This document shows, piece after piece, positions 51,171-59,648 of a DNA stretch of 64,000 nt. The stretch is from Kitasatospora kifunensis (GTDB lineage: Bacteria > Actinomycetota > Actinomycetes > Streptomycetales > Streptomycetaceae). The stretch covers positions 5,704,001-5,768,000 of the forward strand of contig NZ_JACHJV010000001.1 in the NCBI RefSeq assembly GCF_014203855.1. The letters run 5' to 3'. Numbering within the stretch: the stretch's first letter is position 1; every line of letters begins with the position of its first letter. The position numbers and the translations under genes were made by a program. The notes below the pieces were generated by a model. It saw nothing but the letters and a program-made list of their open reading frames with translations, was not told the DNA's origin and ran no database searches.

Positions 51171-52400
51171 GTGATCGTCATCGTCAACGTCCGGAGCAGC
51201 GGCGAGTCCCTCGCCGAAATCCTCGGGCAGCGCGGGCTGCGCTGGGTCAACCTGCACGAGGAGACCTCGTCGGAATCCCGCGCTGTGCCGGGCGCCGAGC
51301 AGGTCATCGTCCACCACGACCTCGCCGAGTCGGTCGAGCGCCTGCGTTCGCTCTCCATCGACGCCGTGCTGCCCGGCAGCGAGAGCGGGGTCACCCTCGC
51401 CAACGAGCTGGCCGCCGCCCTGGGACTGGCGCACAACGCACCGGAGTTGGCCGCCGCCCGGCGGGACAAGCTGCTGATGGCGCAGGCCGTCGAGGCATAC
51501 GGCCTGCCGGGCCCGCGCACCCGGATCGTGCACACCGCCGAGGAGCTCGACTCGCTGCTCGCCGAGTGGGACAGCTACCCGGTGGTCGTCAAGCCCGCCT
51601 CCAGTGCGGGCAGTGACGGGATCGCCATCGCGTACTCCGCCGACCTGGCCCGGGCGGCGTTCGAGACCCTGCACGGCACGGTGAACCGGATGCACGTGCG
51701 CAACGACGGCGTCGTGGTGCAGGAGTACCTCAAGGGCACCCTGTTCATCGTCAACACGGTCAGCGCCAACGGCGTGCACGTCGTCACGGACGTCTACGAG
51801 AAGCGCATCGACGAGCTGGACGGCCGACCGGTCTGCCGACACCTGCTGCTGCGCAAGGAGTTGGACGACTTCGAGGAGTCGGCGGTCAAGTACACCTTCC
51901 AGTGCCTGGACGCCCTGGGTCTGCGCAACGGCGCCGCGCACACCGAGCTGATGAAGACCGAGTCCGGCCCCCGCCTGGTGGAGGTGAACTCCCGGCTGAT
52001 GGGTCCCGCGATGCCCTCGGACGTCTTCGTGCCCTCGCTCGGCTACAGCCAGGCCACCATGCTGCTGGACCGTTACCTGAACGAGTCCGGCTTCCTGCGC
52101 CAGGTGGACTCCCCGTACGCCCCGCAACGCTACCTGGCCCAGGCGCAGTTGAGGACGAGCCGGAGCGGCGTCATCCGCGCGATGCCGGGCCTGGACGCCA
52201 TCCGGGCACTGCCCGGCTTCCTGGCCTTCGGCAAACTGCCCACCCCCGGACGGCAGATCGCTGACCCGCTGCTGACCACCGCGGCCAACGGGATCTGCTA
52301 CTTCTCGCACCAGGACGAGGCCGTGCTGCGCGCCTCGCTCGACCAGCTGCACCAACTCGAGGACGCCGAGGCCGTCTTCGACCTGGTGCCGAACTCGTGA
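51171..52400 (+). CDS. ATP-grasp carboxylate-amine ligase
   Basis: 409 aa. Pre-ATP-grasp domain (about 1-95), then the ATP-grasp fold: YPVVVKPASSAGSDGIAIAYS (phosphate loop), VVVQEYLKGTLFIVNTVS, and the metal-binding HTELMKTESGPRLVEVNSRLMG (Glu and Asn). It belongs with L-amino acid ligases and related enzymes that join a carboxylate to an amine with ATP, forming dipeptides or amino-acid conjugates. GTG 51171 follows AAGGACAG. It overlaps the MFS gene by 4 bp. With the FAD protein it suggests an oxidised amino acid or dipeptide product. Confidence 0.87.
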   Translation: MIVIVNVRSSGESLAEILGQRGLRWVNLHEETSSESRAVPGAEQVIVHHDLAESVERLRSLSIDAVLPGSESGVTLANELAAALGLAHNAPELAAARRDKLLMAQAVEAYGLPGPRTRIVHTAEELDSLLAEWDSYPVVVKPASSAGSDGIAIAYSADLARAAFETLHGTVNRMHVRNDGVVVQEYLKGTLFIVNTVSANGVHVVTDVYEKRIDELDGRPVCRHLLLRKELDDFEESAVKYTFQCLDALGLRNGAAHTELMKTESGPRLVEVNSRLMGPAMPSDVFVPSLGYSQATMLLDRYLNESGFLRQVDSPYAPQRYLAQAQLRTSRSGVIRAMPGLDAIRALPGFLAFGKLPTPGRQIADPLLTTAANGICYFSHQDEAVLRASLDQLHQLEDAEAVFDLVPNS

Positions 52401-53623
52401 CCAGGCAGGCCGCCGCCGTCGGCAGACCGTCGGCCGCGGCCGCCCGCGACGCGGTGCCGGTGGATCCCCGCTGGCGCCGGCAGGTCTACGCCGTCTTCGC
52501 CGCCACCGGAGTGGCCTACCTCGCGGTGGCCCTGACGATCCCGGTGCTGCCGCAGTACGTCACGGGCGTGCTGCACGGCTCCGCCGACCAGGTCGGCTGG
52601 GTGATGGGCAGCTACACGGCCACCGCCGTGCTGTCCCGGCCGTTCGCCGGCACGCTGCTCAGCCGGGTCGGGCCGCGTCCGGTGCTGGCCGGCGGCATGG
52701 CGGTGATGGCGGCCTCGACCATGGCGTACTCGCTCGCCCACAGCGTCCCGCTGCTGCTGGTCTGCCGGCTGCTGCTCGGCCTCGGCCTGGGCGCGACGCT
52801 GTCGGCGGCCACCGTGTGGATGGTCACGCTGGCCCCGCCCGAGCGGCAGACCTGGGCACTGGGCCTGGTCGGGTTGGTCAACTACCTGGTGCTGGCCGCC
52901 GGGGCGCCGTTCGGCGGGCCGCTGCAGCAGCACTTCGGGGACGTCACGACCTGGCTGATCGCCGGGCTGACGCCGCTGCTGGCGCTGCCGCTGCTGCTCG
53001 GGGCGCCGAGCTCGAAGAGCGGCGGCAGCCGCCGCACCGGCGGCGGGCGGGACGGCTCGGCGTTCAAGGCCACACTGCTGCCGGGCACCGCGATGGCACT
53101 GGCGGCCTTCGGCTACGCGGCCGTGATCAGCTTCGCCACCAGCACGTTGGAGCAGCGGGGAGTCGGCGGCGCCGCCACGGTCGTGACGGCCTACGCGGTG
53201 GCGATGGTGGCGATCAGGCTGCTGAGCAGCCGGCTCAGCTGGGACTTCACCTCCGCCACCGGGCTGGCCGCGGTGCTGCTCGCCGAGCTCCTCGGCACCC
53301 TGCTGATCGGTGCGGCGCACGCGCTGCCGGTGGCCCTGTGCGGCGCCGCCCTGGTGGCGATCGGGATGGCCCAGAGCTACCCCGCCCTCGGCACCCTGGT
53401 CGTGCGCGCCACCGAGGACCACCAACGCGGTCCGGCCCTGGCCACCTACGGGGCCTCGATCAACATCGGCATCGGCGTCGGCAACGTCGTGCTCGGCAAG
53501 GCCGCCCACCTCGCGGGCAACGGCGCCGCCTTCGCGGCCGCCGCCATCGCGATCGCGGGCGGCGCGGCCCTGGCCACCGTGGCTGCCCGCCGCCACCCGC
53601 TGACCACGACGCCAGGCGGGTGA
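52397..53623 (+). CDS. MFS transporter, probable product exporter
   Basis: 408 aa with 12 predicted helices. The start GTG overlaps the ligase stop by 4 bp (GTGA). The loop 2-3 motif is SRPFAGTLLSRVGPRPVLAGG, close to MFS motif A, and PVLPQYVTGVLHGSADQVGWVMGSYTATAVL is typical of drug/H+ antiporters. Co-translation with the ATP-grasp gene makes export of the ligase product, and self-protection, the most likely role. Confidence 0.86.
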   Translation: MTRQAAAVGRPSAAAARDAVPVDPRWRRQVYAVFAATGVAYLAVALTIPVLPQYVTGVLHGSADQVGWVMGSYTATAVLSRPFAGTLLSRVGPRPVLAGGMAVMAASTMAYSLAHSVPLLLVCRLLLGLGLGATLSAATVWMVTLAPPERQTWALGLVGLVNYLVLAAGAPFGGPLQQHFGDVTTWLIAGLTPLLALPLLLGAPSSKSGGSRRTGGGRDGSAFKATLLPGTAMALAAFGYAAVISFATSTLEQRGVGGAATVVTAYAVAMVAIRLLSSRLSWDFTSATGLAAVLLAELLGTLLIGAAHALPVALCGAALVAIGMAQSYPALGTLVVRATEDHQRGPALATYGASINIGIGVGNVVLGKAAHLAGNGAAFAAAAIAIAGGAALATVAARRHPLTTTPGG

Positions 53624-53642
53624 CCTCAAGCCGAACGGCCCC

Positions 53643-54524
53643 TCAGCGTTCACCGTGCAGGTCGGGCACCTGCTGCAGCCAGGCGGGTCGCCCCGCCTGG
53701 CTGCGCCTGGTGCGGGCGGCCTCGGCGGCGCGCAGTTGCTCCTCGGTGGCGAACTCGCGCGGCAGCCAGTGCGCCGAGGCCGCCGCCCGAGCCGCCAGGT
53801 GCCGCACGTAGGCCTCGCGCAGCTCGGCCGCGTCCGCGAAGCCGTCCTCCTCGGGGGCCAGCCACTCCTCGGGGACCAGCGCCAGGACTTCGCGCAGCAG
53901 CTCCTCGGTCACCTGCGGCGCGAGCTCGGCGTCGGCGGCGGGCACGTCGGGGGAGTAGCCGCCGAGCGCGTGGCCGCTGAGGTCGTAGACGCGATCGACG
54001 GCGGCCGGCGCGGCGGACCAGCGGTGGTGGAAGACCAGCGCGGCGCCGTTGTCGATCAGCCAGAGCCGCTGGTGCCAGACCATGAGATTGGGGTTGGCCC
54101 GGGTGCGGTCGACGTTGGCGGTCAGCGCGTCCAGCCAGACCACCCGTCCGGCCTCCAACGGATCCACCGAGGCCAGTGCGGGCGCGGCGGCCTTGAAGTC
54201 GCGGGCGCCCGGCAGGTAGTCCATCCCCAGGTTGAGCCCGGTGGAGGCCCGCAGCAGGTCCTGGATCTCGGTGTCCGGCTCGTGCTCGGCCACCGCCGGG
54301 TCGAAGTCGACCAGCACCAGCTCCGGCACCCGCAGGCCCAGCCGTCTGGCCAGTTCGCCGACGATCACCTCGGCCACCAGCGCCTTGTGGCCCTGCGCGG
54401 CGCCGGTGAACTTGACCACGTAGGTACCCAGGTCATCGGTCTCGACGATGCCGGGTACCGAGCCGCCGGCGCGCAGCGGGGCGAGGTAGTGCAGGGCGGT
54501 CACCCGGGTCAGCTGTGAAGGCAC
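53643..54524 (-). CDS. HipA-like kinase, orphan
   Basis: 293 aa. HipA/PI3-PI4-kinase-like fold: YVVKFTGAAQGHKALVAEVIVGELARRLG (ATP-binding Lys), the catalytic VVWLDALTANVDRTRANPNLMVWHQRLWLIDNGAALVF with Asp/Asn pair and the metal Asp in IDNG. Shorter than canonical HipA (about 440 aa). No HipB-like antitoxin lies beside it. Related actinobacterial proteins are of unknown role. GTG 54524 start. Convergent with the MFS gene. Confidence 0.82.
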   Translation of the reverse strand: MPSQLTRVTALHYLAPLRAGGSVPGIVETDDLGTYVVKFTGAAQGHKALVAEVIVGELARRLGLRVPELVLVDFDPAVAEHEPDTEIQDLLRASTGLNLGMDYLPGARDFKAAAPALASVDPLEAGRVVWLDALTANVDRTRANPNLMVWHQRLWLIDNGAALVFHHRWSAAPAAVDRVYDLSGHALGGYSPDVPAADAELAPQVTEELLREVLALVPEEWLAPEEDGFADAAELREAYVRHLAARAAASAHWLPREFATEEQLRAAEAARTRRSQAGRPAWLQQVPDLHGER

Positions 54525-54637
54525 CCGGCCAGCCTAGACGGCCTTGCCCCGGGACGGTTCGGGCCTGCGACGTTGCGTCACCTGAGGTGTGGTTGGCTGT
54601 GCCCCGACGCATCACCACCACCGAAGGAGCCGAACCC

Positions 54638-55078
54638 ATGGCCCAGGTCCACGCCCGCACCGAGCGGACCTACTCCGCCACCCCCGAGCAGGCGTACGAG
54701 GCGATCGCCGACTACACCACCGTCCGCCCGACCCTGCTGCCCGCGCAGTACAGCGAGTACGAGGTCCGGGCCGGCGGCATCGGCGCCGGCACCCAGGTGC
54801 ACTGGAAGCTGCGGGCCACCGAGAAGCGGATCCGCGACTGCCTCTTCACGGTCAGCGCCCCCGCGGCCGGCACCCTGGTGGAGAAGGACGCCAACTCCTC
54901 GATGGTGATCACCTGGACCGTCTCGTCCGCCGGCGCGGGCCAGACCACCGTGGCGATCGAGACCACCTGGCAGGGCGCCGGCGGCATCGGCGGCTTCTTC
55001 GAGCGCACCTTCGCGCCCAAGGGCCTGAACCGGATCCACGACGAGGTGCTCGGCCGCCTGGCCGACCACCTGAAGTGA
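54638..55078 (+). CDS. SRPBCC-family protein
   Basis: 146 aa single START/polyketide-cyclase-like domain with the hydrophobic cavity fold (AQVHARTERTYSATPEQAYEAIADY, VHWKLRATEKRIRDCLFTVS, TTVAIETTWQ, KGLNRIHDEVLGRLADHL). These bind hydrophobic ligands; there is no evidence for catalysis. ATG 54638 follows GAAGGAG. Stands alone between the HipA-like gene and the exopolysaccharide cluster. Confidence 0.88.
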   Translation: MAQVHARTERTYSATPEQAYEAIADYTTVRPTLLPAQYSEYEVRAGGIGAGTQVHWKLRATEKRIRDCLFTVSAPAAGTLVEKDANSSMVITWTVSSAGAGQTTVAIETTWQGAGGIGGFFERTFAPKGLNRIHDEVLGRLADHLK

Positions 55079-55199
55079 CCGCATAACAAGAAGAAACGCC
55101 AAACGCCCGTACGACCCGCCAGCCCGTACGAGTGGACCGCGCCCCCGGGCGGGTGACGGTGGGCGCACCGCCGCGCCGCGCCACCCTAGGCTCGCGGCC

Positions 55200-56348
55200 G
55201 TGCATCTGACGATCCTTCACGTGTCCCAGCCGGTCGACGGCGGCGTGGCCCAGGTGGTCACCGACCTGGTGCGCGGGCAGCGGGCGGCCGGCCACCGGGT
55301 GTTGCTCGCCTGTCCGCCCGGCGGCCGGCTCGCCCCGGGGGCCACGGCGGCGGGCGCCGAGCTGCTGGAGTGGCCGGCCCGCCGCTCGCCGGGTGCCAGC
55401 GTGCCGGCCGAGACCGCCCGGCTGCGCCGCCTGGTGCAGGCGGCCGCGCCCGATCTGGTCCACCTGCACAGCGCCAAGGCGGGCCTCGCCGGGCGTCTGG
55501 CACTGCGCGGCCGGCTGCCCACGGTGTTCCAGCCGCACGCCTGGTCCTTCGCCGCCGCGACCGGTGCCCTGGCCACCGCCAGCACCCGCTGGGAGCGGTA
55601 TGCGACCCGCTGGTCCACCAGCGTGCTGTGCGTCAGCGAGCAGGAGCGGCTGGACGGCGAGGCGGCCGGGATCAGCGCCCCGTTCGCCGTGGTGCCCAAC
55701 GGTGTGGACCTCGGCCACTACGCACCGGCCGAACGCCGCGCCGCACGGCTCTCGTTGGGCCTGGACCTGTCCGATCCGCTGGCGGTCTGCGTGGGACGGC
55801 TGTGCCGGCAGAAGGGCCAGGACCTGCTGCTCGCCTGCTGGCCCGCGGTGCTGCGCCGGGTGCCGAACGCCCGACTGGCCCTGGTCGGTGGCGGTCCGGA
55901 CGCGCAGGCGCTGGCCGCGCAGGCCCGCGCGCTGCCGGAGCCCTACCGGGTGCGGATGGCGGGCGAGGTGCTCGATCCGCGGCCCTGGCTGGCGGCCGCC
56001 GACCTGGTGGTGCTGCCCTCGCGCTGGGAGGGGATGGCGCTGGCACCGCTGGAGGCGATGGCGATGGCCCGCCCGGTCCTGGTGGCCCAGGTTCCGGGGG
56101 CGCGTGAGCAGGTGCCGCCGGAGCAGCGGGAGACCGGGCTGATCCCGGTGCAGGATCCGGCGGCGCTGACCAACGCGCTGGCCGAGGCGCTGTCCGATCC
56201 GTTGGAATGTGCGCGCCGGGGGGCCGTGGCACGGGAATGGGTGACGGCCCGGCATGACGTGCGCACGATGGTCGCCCGCGTGTCCGATCTGTATCAGAAG
56301 TCGATCATTGGGGGCCAGTCGACTCCCCGTGTCCCCGAGCGGATCTGA
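55200..56348 (+). CDS. Glycosyltransferase family 4
   Basis: 382 aa GT-B fold. N-terminal ILHVSQPVDGGVAQVVTDLVRGQ, the acceptor domain with VHLHSAKAGLAGR, then VPNGVDLGHYAP and the nucleotide-sugar domain with CVGRLCRQKGQDLLLACWP, LVGGGPD and the E-x7-E motif in EGMALAPLEAMAMARP. A cytoplasmic retaining transferase, probably building the repeat unit of the exopolysaccharide. GTG 55200 start. Separated by 437 bp from the main operon. Confidence 0.88.
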   Translation: MHLTILHVSQPVDGGVAQVVTDLVRGQRAAGHRVLLACPPGGRLAPGATAAGAELLEWPARRSPGASVPAETARLRRLVQAAAPDLVHLHSAKAGLAGRLALRGRLPTVFQPHAWSFAAATGALATASTRWERYATRWSTSVLCVSEQERLDGEAAGISAPFAVVPNGVDLGHYAPAERRAARLSLGLDLSDPLAVCVGRLCRQKGQDLLLACWPAVLRRVPNARLALVGGGPDAQALAAQARALPEPYRVRMAGEVLDPRPWLAAADLVVLPSRWEGMALAPLEAMAMARPVLVAQVPGAREQVPPEQRETGLIPVQDPAALTNALAEALSDPLECARRGAVAREWVTARHDVRTMVARVSDLYQKSIIGGQSTPRVPERI

Positions 56349-56785
56349 TCGTTTCTCAGGCAGTGAAAAGCAGTGCCGTTCGGATCGGGGACGGACGCGT
56401 TCTCATCGCCTGGGGTAGCTGGTTTCCCCGTCGGGACGGGTGCGCTCAACGCCCTGAACGGGTGCGCTCGTTGCCCGGACGACTCCCGCCGCTCACCCTT
56501 TCTGGTCGCGCCCAGCGGCCAAATCGGAAATTCCTATTAATGGGCGGGTGGAATGAAATGGCAAGTCAACTTCCGGAAATGTAGCAGACGTTCGGTAATG
56601 TTTGATTTTGCCTGCTTCGTTCTAATTGTGCGAGAACCTTGACTGCCCATGTGGTCGAGAACCTTCACCGCTCACGCGGCAGCAGGTGCTACCCGGACCG
56701 CGCCCACGGAACCGGGCTCGCGGTGCCGGGCACCCGGTGCCGGGATCCGCCACCAAGGGCACACAGCAGGGGAGTTCGCGCGCTG
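56349..56785. promoter_or_regulatory. Intergenic region with an AT-rich patch before the exopolysaccharide operon
   Basis: The stretch 56520-56640 is markedly AT-rich for this genome (aaatcggaaattcctatt, tgtttgattttgcctgc, cttcgttctaattgtgcg). A TTGACT hexamer lies at 56639. Such patches can hold promoters and attract the Lsr2 silencer. No gene, RNA or hairpin was recognised. Confidence 0.45.
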
Positions 56786-58294
56786 ATGACCATTGACCAC
56801 GAGAGCATGCCGCGGCCTGGGCGAGCCGCGGCCGGCGGCCGGCTGCTGGCGACCGAGCTCCTGGAGCGGCCGAGCAGGCCGCCGCAGTCCCGGGCCGCCG
56901 CCCAGCTGGGCCGCCACCGCCGGGGCCTACGCTCCGCGGTGGCGCTGCCGGCGGCGCTGTTCGTGGTCGACGTACTGGCCACCTGCGCGAGTTCGGTCGG
57001 CTGCACCGCCGAGTCAGGCTTTCCGCTGAGCACCGCCGCTGCCGTGCTGCCGGTCCTGGTGCCGCTCAACCTGGCCGGCGGGCTCTACCGCACCCGGATG
57101 ACCCCCTCCGTGCTGGACGAACTGCCCGCGCTGATCGGCCGCGCGGCCATCGCGCTCGCCTTCGCCGTCACGCTCTGCGGCTGCCTGCCCGGCGCCTGGC
57201 CGTCCTTGGGCCCGACCGGCTGGCCGCGGCTGCTGGCCCTGCTCACCGCGCTGGCCGCCACCGCCACGCTCGGCCGGGCCGTGGTCTACGGCCTGCTGCG
57301 CCGCCTGCACCGGCGCCGCCCGGTGCCGGTCCTGGTGCTCGGCGCCGGTGCGCTCGGCCAGCGGGTGACGGCGGCGCTGCGCGAGCACCCGGAGTACGGG
57401 ATGCGCCCGATCGGCTATCTGGACCCGGACCCGGTGCTGCTGCCCGGCGACTCCCCGGTGCCGGTGCTGGGCGGCCGGGAGGTGCTGGAACGGGAGGTGC
57501 GCCGGCACGGCGTGGTGCGGCTGATCGCCACCGCCGGCGCCGCCGACGAGGCGGAGACGGCCGGCGCGATGCGCGAGGCGATCCGGCTCGGCTGCCAGGT
57601 CTGGCTGGTCCCGGCCCTGCGCGAGCACGCCGCGCTGGGTGCCGGGGGCCACCGGCTCTCCGACCACCTGTGGGGCTACCCCTGCTTGCGGCTGCCGCGC
57701 CCGCCGCGGCGCCGACTCGGCTGGCTGGCCAAGCGCACCGTCGACATCGCCGCCGCCGGGCTGGGCCTGATCGTCATCTCCCCGGTGCTGGCCGTCTGCG
57801 CGCTGGCCGTGCGCTTCGACACCGGCCCCGGCGTGCTCTTCCGCCAGCAGCGCACCGGGTTGGACGGCAAGGTCTTCACCCTGCTCAAGTTCCGCACCCT
57901 GCGCCCCGCCAACGAGCACGAGTCGGCCACCCACTGGAACATCTCCCAGGACCACCGGATGAGCGCGGTCGGCCGGCTGCTGCGCCGCAGCTCGCTGGAC
58001 GAGCTGCCGCAGCTGTGGAACGTGCTGCGCGGGGACATGACCCTGGTCGGCCCGCGCCCCGAGCGTCCGTACTTCGTGATGCGGTTCAGCCAGGCCTACC
58101 CGGAGTACGCCGACCGGCACCGGGTCCCGGTCGGGCTGACCGGCCTGGCCCAGGTGAACGGGCTGCGTGGGGACACCTCGATCGAGGACCGGGCCCGCTT
58201 CGACAACCGCTACATCGAGAGCTGGAGCCTCTGGCAGGACGTCAAGGTCCTGCTGCGCACCGCCGCACTGATGCTCCGCCCGGACGGGAGCTGA
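56786..58294 (+). CDS. Polyprenyl-phosphate glycosyl-1-phosphate transferase (initiating sugar transferase)
   Basis: 502 aa. About four or five N-terminal membrane helices, a CoA-binding-like domain (VPVLVLGAGALGQRVTAALREHPEYGMRPIGYLDPD) and the C-terminal bacterial sugar transferase domain: KRTVDIAAAGLGLIVISPVLAVCALAVRFDTGPGVLF, then KFRTLR, LDELPQLWNVLRGDMTLVGPRPERP. It loads the first sugar phosphate onto undecaprenyl phosphate. ATG 56786 follows AGGGGAG by about 11 bp; an in-frame upstream extension has no domain and is unlikely. First gene of the operon. Confidence 0.92.
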   Translation: MTIDHESMPRPGRAAAGGRLLATELLERPSRPPQSRAAAQLGRHRRGLRSAVALPAALFVVDVLATCASSVGCTAESGFPLSTAAAVLPVLVPLNLAGGLYRTRMTPSVLDELPALIGRAAIALAFAVTLCGCLPGAWPSLGPTGWPRLLALLTALAATATLGRAVVYGLLRRLHRRRPVPVLVLGAGALGQRVTAALREHPEYGMRPIGYLDPDPVLLPGDSPVPVLGGREVLEREVRRHGVVRLIATAGAADEAETAGAMREAIRLGCQVWLVPALREHAALGAGGHRLSDHLWGYPCLRLPRPPRRRLGWLAKRTVDIAAAGLGLIVISPVLAVCALAVRFDTGPGVLFRQQRTGLDGKVFTLLKFRTLRPANEHESATHWNISQDHRMSAVGRLLRRSSLDELPQLWNVLRGDMTLVGPRPERPYFVMRFSQAYPEYADRHRVPVGLTGLAQVNGLRGDTSIEDRARFDNRYIESWSLWQDVKVLLRTAALMLRPDGS

Positions 58295-58298
58295 CCCG

Positions 58299-59648
58299 GT
58301 GGCCCTGACCCTTTCGTCCCGTCCCGCCTTAGGGCCCTTCCGGGGAGCGGGCGGGCCGTGGCCCGCCCTGCTGCGCGGGTGGGCCACCGCCGTGCTGCGG
58401 CGCCCGAGCCTGCTGGTCGCGCTGACCATCCTGCTCGTCTGCGTCCCGACCGGTGAGGAGAACGTCACCGCCGCCGTTCACATCACCCCCGCCGATCTCG
58501 CCTCGCTCGCGCTGGTCGGCCTGCTCGGCCTGGACCTGCTGCGCGGGCGCCCGCTGCACCTGAGCCGGCCCGCCTGCCTGGTCTTCAGCGGCGTGGTCTG
58601 CGCCGCGGCCGCCGCCACGGTGACCTCGATCGACCCCGCCGCCAGCCTGACCGGCTTCATCCGGCTGGTGCAGATCTTCGTGCTGGTCCCGGCCGCCGTG
58701 CTGACCGCGCTGCGCGACCGCACGGATCTGCGCCTGGTGCTCGGCGCCTTCGTGCTCGCCGCGCTGATCGAGGGCGGGCTGGGCGTCGAGCAGTACCTGA
58801 CCGGCACCGGCGCCTCCTACACCGGCGAGCCGATCCGGGCGGTGGGCACCTTCGGCGCGCTCGACATCATGGCGATGTCCGGGGTGGTCAGCTTCGGCCT
58901 GCTGGCGGCCCTGGCACTCGCGCTGATGGAGCGTGCGGGCTGCTGGCCGCGGCGCTGGCTGCTGGCCGCGGCGGCCTTCCTGGTGCTCCCCCTCGCGGTC
59001 TCCTTCAGCCGGGGCAGCTGGATCGCCACCGCGGTCGCCGCCGGTGTGCTGCTGCTCAAGGCCGACGCCCGGCTCGCACTGCGCTGGGCGGGCCTGGGGC
59101 TGGCCGCGGCGATCGTGCTGGTCGGCGGGCTCGGCGCGGGTGGCGGCGGGGTGGCCGAACGGCTGAGCAGCATCGCCTCGGTCTCCGGCGGCAACGAGGA
59201 CCACTCGGTCAGCGACCGCTACGACCTGTGGGCCACCGCCCGGTCCATCTGGGCCGACCACCCGGCCACCGGCGCCGGACCCAAGAGCTTCCCGCAACTG
59301 CGCGACTCGCACGCCCCGCTGCGGCTGTCCTCCGGCAGCGACGCGGCCGACTCCACCATCGGCTTCGAGCGCGAGCCACTGCTCTCGCCGCACAACATGT
59401 ACTTCCTGGTGCTCTGCGAGCAGGGCCTGGTCGGCATCGTGGCCTACGGCGGGCTCTTCCTGGCGCTGCTGCTCGGCTGCCTGCGCCGCCCCGGCGCGGC
59501 GGGCCCGGCGGCGGTCGGGCTGCTCTGCTGGGTGCTGGTCGACTTCCTCTATGCCGACATCGGCGGCACCACCACGGTGCTGACCTCGGTGATCCTCGGG
59601 GTCGCGGCCTGGTGGGCGCTGCCGGCCGAGCGGGAGCAGTTGGCATGA
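58299..59648 (+). CDS. O-antigen ligase/Wzy-like polymerase
   Basis: 449 aa with about 11 membrane helices. The large periplasmic-type loop (VAERLSSIASVSGGNEDHSVSDRYDLWATARSIWADHPATGAGPKSFPQL) followed by EPLLSPHNMYFLVLCEQGLVG holds the conserved Arg and His residues of the WaaL/Wzy_C domain. It polymerises lipid-linked repeat units outside the membrane. GTG 58299 is 4 bp after the preceding stop and its own stop overlaps the flippase start (ATGA). Confidence 0.87.
   Translation: MALTLSSRPALGPFRGAGGPWPALLRGWATAVLRRPSLLVALTILLVCVPTGEENVTAAVHITPADLASLALVGLLGLDLLRGRPLHLSRPACLVFSGVVCAAAAATVTSIDPAASLTGFIRLVQIFVLVPAAVLTALRDRTDLRLVLGAFVLAALIEGGLGVEQYLTGTGASYTGEPIRAVGTFGALDIMAMSGVVSFGLLAALALALMERAGCWPRRWLLAAAAFLVLPLAVSFSRGSWIATAVAAGVLLLKADARLALRWAGLGLAAAIVLVGGLGAGGGGVAERLSSIASVSGGNEDHSVSDRYDLWATARSIWADHPATGAGPKSFPQLRDSHAPLRLSSGSDAADSTIGFEREPLLSPHNMYFLVLCEQGLVGIVAYGGLFLALLLGCLRRPGAAGPAAVGLLCWVLVDFLYADIGGTTTVLTSVILGVAAWWALPAEREQLA

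Noticed and set aside
49412..51535. Upstream in-frame extension of the LuxR regulator to over 1000 residues
   Set aside because: It would run antisense through the whole FAD-protein gene; the regulator begins plausibly at GTG 49411.
56639..56785. Upstream extension of the initiating sugar transferase
   Set aside because: The extra residues are basic low-complexity with no domain and lack a ribosome-binding site; ATG 56786 has one.
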